From positions 310,001 to 374,000 of the forward strand of contig MU006241.1 in assembly GCA_010093685.1 (NCBI GenBank): a stretch of 64,000 bases of DNA. Reading direction: 5' to 3'. The stretch comes from Ophiobolus disseminans. Its lineage: Eukaryota > Ascomycota > Dothideomycetes > Pleosporales > Phaeosphaeriaceae. Shown here piece by piece: positions 57,225-64,000 of this stretch. The position numbers and the translations under genes were made by a program. Under the pieces are notes generated by a model. It was not told where the DNA came from. It did no database searches and was given only the letters and a program-made list of their open reading frames with translations. Each line of letters opens with the position of its first letter. Position 1 is the stretch's first letter.

Positions 57225-57827
57225 ATGGCTCGTAAGTCGACAACAGAAGATGGTAGAAGATCGCTGACCAGATCAGACACATCCTTTCCAACCGATCTAC
57301 CCGTCCCGCAAGACGATGGAGCTTGTTCACACTTAAAAGGGTCACAGATGTCCTCGGTTTCCTTGCCTGATACTTCGGGTCACTCGGTTAATTTTGCATC
57401 CCTATCCGGATTGAGCATCATCTTCTGCTACCCACGCACTGGCGCGCCCGGTGAAACGATCACAGACGATTGGAACTCCATTCCAGGCGCGCGAGGCTGC
57501 TCGCCACAGGCATGTAGCTTCCGCGACGAGCTTGCCGAGCTGCAAAAACTCGGCGTGAAGAACGTCTTTGGTGTGTCGACTCAGGATACACCGTACCAAA
57601 CAGAGGCTAGACAACGGCTACACTTGCCCTACGAGCTACTTTCGGACGAGAACTTGACGTTGACAAAAGCTCTAGGCCTGCCGACGTTCGAGTGGCAGGA
57701 CAAGACGTTAATCAAGAGACTCGCGCTTGTCGTCGAGGATACAAAGATCATCCATGTATTTTACCCCGTCTTCCCTCCGGATTTGAGCGCCAAGGAGGTC
57801 GCGAAGTGGCTGGCAACCGAAAATTAG
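57225..57827 (+). CDS. PrxQ/AhpC-TSA-type peroxiredoxin
   Basis: Single exon, 200 aa. Peroxiredoxins reduce peroxides through a Cys thiol. The thioredoxin-like core has GLSIIFCYPRTGAPGE then WNSIPGARGCSPQACSFRDE, with Cys92 as the peroxidatic Cys and Cys97 as the likely resolving Cys (CxxxxC, the PrxQ pattern). FGVSTQDTPYQTEARQRLHLPYELLSD and the Arg-bearing end LIKRLALVVEDTKI are also family features. ATG 57225 is used; the frame opens earlier only with a TTG codon. No organelle signal is obvious apart from a basic start. Head-to-head with a redox flavoprotein gene. Confidence 0.93.
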   Translation: MARKSTTEDGRRSLTRSDTSFPTDLPVPQDDGACSHLKGSQMSSVSLPDTSGHSVNFASLSGLSIIFCYPRTGAPGETITDDWNSIPGARGCSPQACSFRDELAELQKLGVKNVFGVSTQDTPYQTEARQRLHLPYELLSDENLTLTKALGLPTFEWQDKTLIKRLALVVEDTKIIHVFYPVFPPDLSAKEVAKWLATEN

Positions 57828-58471
57828 TACATGCAAGGTACCACTTTGTTCAACTGAAACAATCTGGATTTCTGTCCGGGATGGGTTCGGCATCTCATGA
57901 CTCGGCATTGTTAGCAGCGATCAACGTTTGTAGGAACGACTTCAAGGGAGGAGTCTTGAAGATCGTCACAATCGCGTATGTCTTGTCGGTCCAAGCGGCT
58001 ATTGCGCAACATGGGACTTCTCTTTCGACAGCTGGTCGACAGTCGTTCTGGCTTGCTGTTCTTTGTGTGGCGCAGCTGTCAACCTCCTAATTCGATGATG
58101 GCTTGTGAAGAAGGTTTGACGCGATGCGACGTTGGCTTGCACGCTAGTGTCGTCAAACCACCATGCCCCGTATGGATCGCCCTAAGATCGTCAATAAACT
58201 TTGGTCTTTTGCCGCGGTCTACAATAATGGGGGTACCTCCCTCGCGTCAGTACGACGCCTTCGAGAATGCTTCTCCTGCTGAGGGCTGTCGTCCACCATC
58301 GCAAACACTCTTCGTATTGAATACACCTACTTTCATTAACAACACTGCGCACACTCACTATTACTACGTTCATGTATAAACACGCGACTCAGATTATCGA
58401 CTTCGCCTAAGTTGACGAACGTGTCGATCACCATCATTACTATATCGATACCCCTCCTTTCTATAATTATA
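57828..58471. other. Intergenic
   Basis: Between two same-strand genes. Short frames only. It ends in a pyrimidine-rich leader before the ATG at 58472. Confidence 0.5.
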
Positions 58472-60148
58472 ATGTCTACCATTACCACAAGCGTCCGACG
58501 AGCAGAGAGTACGACACCAACCACACTGAGACGCGAGTCTGCCACACCCACCACATCAGAAGAGGATGCGCCAGAGTCTACTACTGTACAACGTCAGTTT
58601 AGCCTCATACAGCTAGATTTCGCGACTCCCACTCCCAGCGCAACCGCAGACACGACAAACAGCATATCAAATGCTGCATCACATTCCTTGTTACCCAGCG
58701 CGTCCTGCTCTTCCAATAGCGATTGCGCCAGTGACAGAACATGTTCGAAAGGTATATGCGCGAGCCTGGTTGATGCAGCGCCATTTGGTCCGGCTGGCAG
58801 CTCGAGTACGCAGTCAACAACGAAGATGAGCACCGCAGCAGCTATCGGTGTGGGTGCAGGAGTCGTTGGGTTCATCTTGCTTCTGTTTGGCCTCGGAGTA
58901 TGGTTTTGGAGGAGAAGAGGACGAAGGCCACTTGACCCTTCATCAGAAGCGCCGCCTACGACCCGCACCCGATCTGCATCCACCGCCACCGATCAGAAGA
59001 CTCTCGTTGCATCCGTCCCAAATAGCCCTCATAACGCCAATTTCAGCGCACAGCACGATCAAATGGCACCTGCATTCTTCGCCAAGCTTGCCGAAGCCAA
59101 CAATCCACTTGGTCAGACTCGGTCGGGCACGGAAAGGAGGCAGGAGTCTCTGGTAGCATTGAACCGCCAGAGGTCCGCCTCAACGAGAAAGAATCTACCT
59201 CTACCTCCCAGCGACATGCCACTTCCACCTCCACCGACCGAGGAGAAACGCTATGCTATTAATGTCAACATTAACAAGAGCATGATCTTCGAAGACGCCA
59301 ACTTCACCACCGCGAGCACACCTCGAGACAGTGGCGTCTCGCGTGATCGCATGCCGAGGTACCGATTCGAAGAGTATTTGCCACCGGTAACAAGGACGCC
59401 ACCTTTATCCATCGACCAGACCAAGTTCAAAAAACGAACATCGGATTACGAGATGGCACCCTACCCCCGCAAAGACAGTGTTTCGGATACTGGCGTATCA
59501 ATTGACGAAGAGGAAGATGACGAGACACAATTACGAAGAAACAGAACTCTGAAGAAGCTTGAGAGTGAACCTCCCCAGCTTCCACTACCCGACCTACCAC
59601 CGCCTAGCCCTAGTTTCAGTTTTGCCTCGTACGATTGGTACCAGGATATAATTGGTACTGATCAAGGGAATCTAGATGATCCAATCTCACGAACACCTAC
59701 ACCTACACCCACACTACCGGAGCGAAACCCTGCTCGAACACCCACACAAGCGACGTTTGGCGCCGCACTGTTTTCAAACCCACCTGACATTAAACCACTA
59801 ACATTACCACGGCCATTATCACCTATGGTACCGCCCTCACCAGTCCCATCTGCTATCCTTTTGCACCCAAGTACAGCTGCACTTTCAACCCCAGCAACAT
59901 TACCGAGTCCCACAACTCCAACTTTTCGCCTTTCACCGACTGTATATACTATGCCTTCGCAGCCGCCCAAGGCAAGACCGACTCGTGCGTCTCTTCAGAG
60001 TACGATGACCTCGAAAACGCATATGTCGAGAAGTTGGCTGCCAGACGATGGCCTGTATCTTCCGGAAGAAGGCACTCACGATTCATATATGATGTTCAGG
60101 AGACGGCTGAGCGATGCGAGTCGTCCGACGAGTTACTCGCCTTTGTAG
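58472..60148 (+). CDS. Single-pass membrane protein with Ser/Thr-rich N-domain and Cys motif
   Basis: Single exon, 558 aa from ATG 58472. The first ~85 residues are Ser/Thr-rich (STTPTTLRRESATPTTSEED). Then comes a small four-Cys motif (CSSNSDCASDRTCSKGIC), a Ser/Thr stalk, and one membrane helix (AAAIGVGAGVVGFILLLFGL) followed by WRRRGRR, so the C-terminal ~390 residues should be cytosolic. The cytosolic part is disordered with polyproline stretches (LPLPPSDMPLPPPPT, PDLPPPSPS) and TPTPTPT repeats, which could bind SH3 or WW proteins. No signal peptide is clear; a hydrophobic stretch upstream has no ATG. Layout resembles fungal wall-stress sensors, but the family is unrecognised. Confidence 0.8.
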   Translation: MSTITTSVRRAESTTPTTLRRESATPTTSEEDAPESTTVQRQFSLIQLDFATPTPSATADTTNSISNAASHSLLPSASCSSNSDCASDRTCSKGICASLVDAAPFGPAGSSSTQSTTKMSTAAAIGVGAGVVGFILLLFGLGVWFWRRRGRRPLDPSSEAPPTTRTRSASTATDQKTLVASVPNSPHNANFSAQHDQMAPAFFAKLAEANNPLGQTRSGTERRQESLVALNRQRSASTRKNLPLPPSDMPLPPPPTEEKRYAINVNINKSMIFEDANFTTASTPRDSGVSRDRMPRYRFEEYLPPVTRTPPLSIDQTKFKKRTSDYEMAPYPRKDSVSDTGVSIDEEEDDETQLRRNRTLKKLESEPPQLPLPDLPPPSPSFSFASYDWYQDIIGTDQGNLDDPISRTPTPTPTLPERNPARTPTQATFGAALFSNPPDIKPLTLPRPLSPMVPPSPVPSAILLHPSTAALSTPATLPSPTTPTFRLSPTVYTMPSQPPKARPTRASLQSTMTSKTHMSRSWLPDDGLYLPEEGTHDSYMMFRRRLSDASRPTSYSPL

Positions 60149-60825
60149 CAGCCTGGATGCAACACCTTTAAAAGCCGCATCCTATACCTTCTTGAGCATG
60201 CGCACTCATACTTTCCACTACGGCCAGAAGCCCTCCCTTCACATGCCCAATCGAGCGGCCCGACTACCAACCAATGGCTGGATCTCTTTTCACTTCTGTA
60301 CAGTTATGGCCTATGCGCCCCGGAATTATGTGGACTCGCGTCGAGCCAATGAGTCTTCAAGTCATGTAAGACTCAGAAGACCGAGGGGTAAAGACCTCAC
60401 GGAAGGATACTCGGATAGAGATCGAGTTGTGCCTTGAATGTAATCGTAGTACGAGATGACGCTAAATAACAAACACACCAATAAACACTTAAAAATTAAT
60501 CCTGTTTCGTGCAAGCTTTGCTGTGGAGGCTGTGATGTGTCTGGGGTACAGGGAGCTGGATAAGTGCTACTTGAAATGCAGCTACAGAACGTTGAGATGC
60601 AACGCCAGTATGGTTTGTCGCAAGGAAGGCGCGAGTGAGCTGAGCTCCATTCCGTGCATCGCAACAAATGACGAGGAGCAGAAACTCACGCAGTAACCAA
60701 TACTATTATCGAGTTACCAGCTATTCCCATCCCCAAGAATCTTTACAAACGTAGTGTTGCCTGTCTTCACTAATCTCTCTGATCAACAATGACATCAAAC
60801 GCAGTACTTAACCCAAGCCATCAAA

Positions 60826-61120
60826 CCCCACTACTAAGAACCCAACATCAAGCTTCACCCACGGGAGCCTCGAAGCTTGAACATCATCGCCTCTTGCACA
60901 TCGCTAGTGCTTCCATGGACTCCGATTCGCGCAATGTCGGTGCGACGAACATGGCGATCGTTCCCCACCGTCTCGCTTACGCAGCCTTCCCTGCTGATGT
61001 ACCTGATCTATCGTCATTCCGTCTTTGTGAGATGCGGGGAACGGCAACGTCAACATGCTCTGGTGGACGCGTACTTGGGAATGGGTGGAATGGGAGCAGG
61101 TACATAATGCGCGCCGTGGG
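60826..61120. promoter_or_regulatory. Possible CreA/Mig1 sites in GH31 promoter
   Basis: Three matches to the CreA consensus SYGGRG occur on either strand: CCCCAC at 60826-60831 and 60963-60968 and GTGGGG near 61116. CreA represses carbohydrate genes on glucose and often uses clustered sites. The motif is short and common, so this is only suggestive. Confidence 0.3.
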
Positions 61121-61123
61121 GAC

Positions 61124-61130
61124 TATAAAA
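61124..61130 (+). promoter_or_regulatory. TATA box of alpha-glucosidase gene
   Basis: TATAAAA lies 57 bp before the ATG at 61187, consistent with a strong, regulated promoter and a short leader. Confidence 0.5.
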
Positions 61131-61186
61131 GTACACTCGCCAGCGTTTCTCTGCTTTTCGTCACCCAGCGGTTGACTTAATTCACA

Positions 61187-64000
61187 ATGGCGCGCACAAG
61201 CTTTCTCCAAGCTTCAGTGCTTCTTTCTTCATTTTTGAGCTTTACACACGCCCAGTCTGCTACACCCACACAGTTAGGCTGGAGTACCACGCTTAATGGC
61301 ACGCCAACGTCGTTTCGCTCCGTCTTCACGATCCCTGCATCTGCGGACGCAGGCGCAGACGTCCTTCCTAACATTCAGGATCCACAAGCTGTGAACGCAC
61401 AAGACGTTTGCCCTGGGTACAAGGCGTCGCAGCTTCGAGAGACGGATGCAGGCCTTTCAGCTGTTCTGACATTAGCGGGGAAACCGTGTAATGTCTATGG
61501 CACGGATGTTGAGACTTTGACACTCAAAGTTGAGTTTCAGAGTAAAGATCGACTGGCGGTAAATATTCGACCAGCCCAACTTGACGCGTCCAATTCTTCG
61601 CATTGGGTTATTCCAGAGTCTTTGATTCCACGACCCCGGGCCGAAGGCTCGCATGCTGATCTCGATCTTGAGTTCGATTGGTCCAATGAACCGTCATTCT
61701 GGTTCAGCGTTACTAGGAAGTCCAGTGGCGATATCATCTTCACGACGAAAGGCTCGCATCTGGTGTATGAGAACCAGTTTGTCGAGTTCGTGAACAGTTT
61801 GCCCGAGGATTACAATTTGTATGGATTGGGAGAGAGGATCCATGGGCTGAAGCTGAATAACAACTTCACCGCTACCATCTACGCCGCCGATGTGGGCGAC
61901 CCGATTGATCGGAATCTTTATGGAAGCCACCCTTTCTACCTGGAAACGCGCTACTTCGATGCCTCCAACAAAACTAAAAAGCCGCTGAAGCAATCCGACC
62001 TGCATCAACGCTCCTTCGGCTACGAACCCAACGCTTCGAAATCTCCATACACTTCAGCGTCACATGGCGTATACTACCGCAACCTCCACGGCATGGATGT
62101 CGTTCTCAGCCCCAGCAACATGACCTGGCGCACCCTCGGCGGCGAAATCGACCTCTTCTTCTTCGACGGCCCAACCCAGCCCGCCGTCACAAATCAATAC
62201 CAAACCTCCGCCATCGGTCTCCCCGCAATGCAAAGCTACTGGACCTTCGGGTACCATCAATGCCGCTGGGGCTACCGTAACTGGACAGAAACACGCTCCA
62301 TCGTCGAAACAATGCGCGCCTTTAACATTCCCATGGAAACTATCTGGCTCGACATCGACTATATGGACCAATACCGCGACTTCACACTCGATCCTGTGAC
62401 GTTTCCGCCATCGGGCGTGGCCGATTTCTTTGACTGGTTGCATAGCAATAATCAGCATTTCGTACCCATTGTCGATGCTGCGATATATATCCCCAATCCG
62501 ACGAACGCCAGCGATGCATATGATACGTATACGCGTGGCAATGAGTCGGGCGTGTTTTTGACGAATCCGGATGGGAGCCAGTATATTGGCGCGGTGTGGC
62601 CAGGGTATACTGTGTTCCCTGATTGGATGTCTAGCAATGGTGTTGCGTGGTGGGTCAAGGAGATGGTGGAGTGGTATAAAGAAGTCCCCTTCAGCGGATT
62701 CTGGGTCGATATGACGGAAGTCTCCTCCTTTTGCGTAGGCTCATGTGGGACGGGTAACGTCACGCTTAACCCCGTTCACCCGCCGTTTTCGCTGCCGGGC
62801 GAGGTTGGCAATGTTGTTTTCGACTACCCGGAAGGCTTCAACATCACCAACGCAACGGAAGCGGCGTCGGCATCGGCCGGGGCTTCGAGTCAGAATGCTG
62901 CGAAGAGTAGTGCCCAGGGAAGCGGGGGTGCGACTTCGACAACTTATTTACGGACGACGCCGACGCCTGGTGTGAGAGATGTCAATTACCCGCCGTATGT
63001 TATTGATAACGTCCAAGGCGATTTGGCGGTTCATGCTGTTAGTCCGAATGCTACGCATGCGAATGGGATGGAGGAGTATGATGTTCACAATGTTTGGGGA
63101 CATCAGATTATCAACGCTACATATCAAGGTCTTCTCAGCGTCTTCCCTGGAAAACGACCGTTCATTATCGGCAGATCCACCTTCGCTGGTAGTGGGAAAT
63201 GGGCTGGACATTGGGGAGGAGATAACGCTTCAAAGTGGGCTTACATGTGTAAGTGTCCCATTCGCCCCCTTACATGGCAACCCACTGACCTTTTGTAGTC
63301 TTTTCAATCCCTCAAGCTCTATCGTTCTCACTCTTCGGAATTCCCATGTTCGGAGTCGATACCTGTGGCTTTAACGGAAATACTGACGCAGAACTGTGTT
63401 CTCGCTGGATGCAACTGTCCGCCTTCTTCCCTTTCTACAGGAACCACAACGTGCTCTCCGCAATCTCCCAAGAACCGTACCAATGGGAAAGCGTAGCGTC
63501 AGCTTCGAGAAGTGCAATGCACATCCGTTACTCGTTGTTGCCATACATGTACACCCTCTTCCACCAAGCACACACCACCGGTTCCACCGTCATGCGCGCC
63601 CTGGCCTGGGAGTTTCCCAATGAGCCGCAACTTGCTGGCGTCGACACTCAATTCCTGCTCGGTCCTAGCATCTTGGTCACACCAGTCCTCGAGCCGCAGG
63701 TCGACACTGTCAAAGGCGTGTTCCCAGGCTTGATCGACGGAGAGTCGTGGTACGATTGGTACACAGGCGAGCGCGTCAAGGCCGAAGCTGGCGTCAACAC
63801 TACCATTTCTGCTCCGCTTGGACACATTCCTGTCTATGTTCGTGGAGGTTCGGTACTACCCACTCAGGAGCCTGGCTACACGACCACCGACTCCCGAAAG
63901 AATCCGTGGGGTCTGATCGTTGCGCTTAGTGCTGATGGCGAAGCATCTGGCTCGCTGTACGTCGACGATGGAGAGTCGCTCGAGCCCTCGGCGACTCTTG
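61187..64000 (+). CDS. Secreted GH31 alpha-glucosidase (3' end beyond window)
   Basis: Exon 1 is 61187-63248 and exon 2 starts at 63299 (50-bp intron) and is still open at 64000, so the 3' end is missing; about 921 residues are visible. The enzyme releases glucose from the non-reducing ends of malto-oligosaccharides and starch. Signal peptide ARTSFLQASVLLSSFLSFTHAQ. The N-terminal beta domain has YNLYGLGERIHG. The catalytic barrel shows MQSYWTFGYHQCRWGY, IWLDIDYMD, the nucleophile Asp in GFWVDMTEVSSF, RPFIIGRSTFAGSG with GHWGGDNAS, and FGIPMFGVDTCGF. A Ser/Ala/Gly/Gln-rich insert (SASAGASSQNAAKSSAQGSGG) sits between the nucleophile and the acid/base segment, as in fungal AgdA-type enzymes. 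Many N-glycosylation sites. The barrel continues with SLLPYMYTLFHQAH and GPSILVTPVL. Confidence 0.95.

Larger units (their letters stand above)
60149..61186. other. Intergenic, alpha-glucosidase promoter
   Basis: About 1 kb upstream of the GH31 gene. An ATG frame at 60789-61175 (128 codons) has no domain and overlaps the TATA box region, so it is not called. CreA-type and TATA motifs are listed separately. Confidence 0.5.

Noticed and set aside
60789..61175. ATG frame of 128 codons before the GH31 gene
   Set aside because: No domain, and it spans the TATA box of the alpha-glucosidase.

Overview
The window is 64 kb of nuclear DNA from a filamentous ascomycete (Pezizomycotina; Dothideomycetes is my best guess, from protein families only). 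The evidence is many short spliceosomal introns (mostly 46-80 bp, with GTAAGT-like donors, CTAAC/CTGAC branch sites and YAG acceptors) and fungal families such as UPF0658, DUF1996, Zn2Cys6 and UbiX/UbiD. I see no CRISPR array, tRNA, rRNA, intact transposon or viral gene. Exon joins below were worked out by hand from splice consensus, and nearly every multi-exon model closes in frame.

Layout. 0.1-5.2 kb: a bZIP regulator and a PAF-acetylhydrolase-like lipase. 5.9-8.7 kb: a divergent PAD1 (UbiX)/FDC1 (UbiD) pair for cinnamic-type acid decarboxylation. 9.8-26.8 kb: an accessory stretch with a single-pass membrane protein, a Zn2Cys6 regulator, a cysteine-rich secreted protein, a 7-TM protein, a DUF1996 secreted protein, an EthD protein, a GMC oxidoreductase and a tannase/feruloyl esterase. 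27.0-31.8 kb: a tandem trio of paralogous, apparently lineage-restricted proteins with a CGH..HP..CPxC motif and a C-terminal PGxWxVS..VDTSG motif; the middle copy is truncated and carries an in-frame stop. 32.0-38.2 kb: an MDR dehydrogenase, a secreted lipocalin-like protein and a lipoxygenase whose reading frame is broken at a G run. 38.2-42.9 kb: a 1414-residue kinase-like protein with DFG changed to GFG, fused to a large fungal C-terminal region. 43.7-57.8 kb: mostly core genes (PPP4R2/Psy4-like subunit, UPF0658 Golgi protein, Sym1/Mpv17, Kin4-type kinase, Rieske-AIF-like reductase, PrxQ-type peroxiredoxin). 58.5-64.0 kb: a single-pass membrane protein and the 5' part of a secreted GH31 alpha-glucosidase that runs off the right edge.

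How the genes may work together. The feruloyl esterase could release hydroxycinnamates that PAD1/FDC1 decarboxylate, and the GMC and EthD proteins could act on aromatics. These genes are spread over 20 kb among unrelated ones, so this is inference. The strongest candidates for something undescribed are the tandem paralog array and the predicted pseudokinase fusion.
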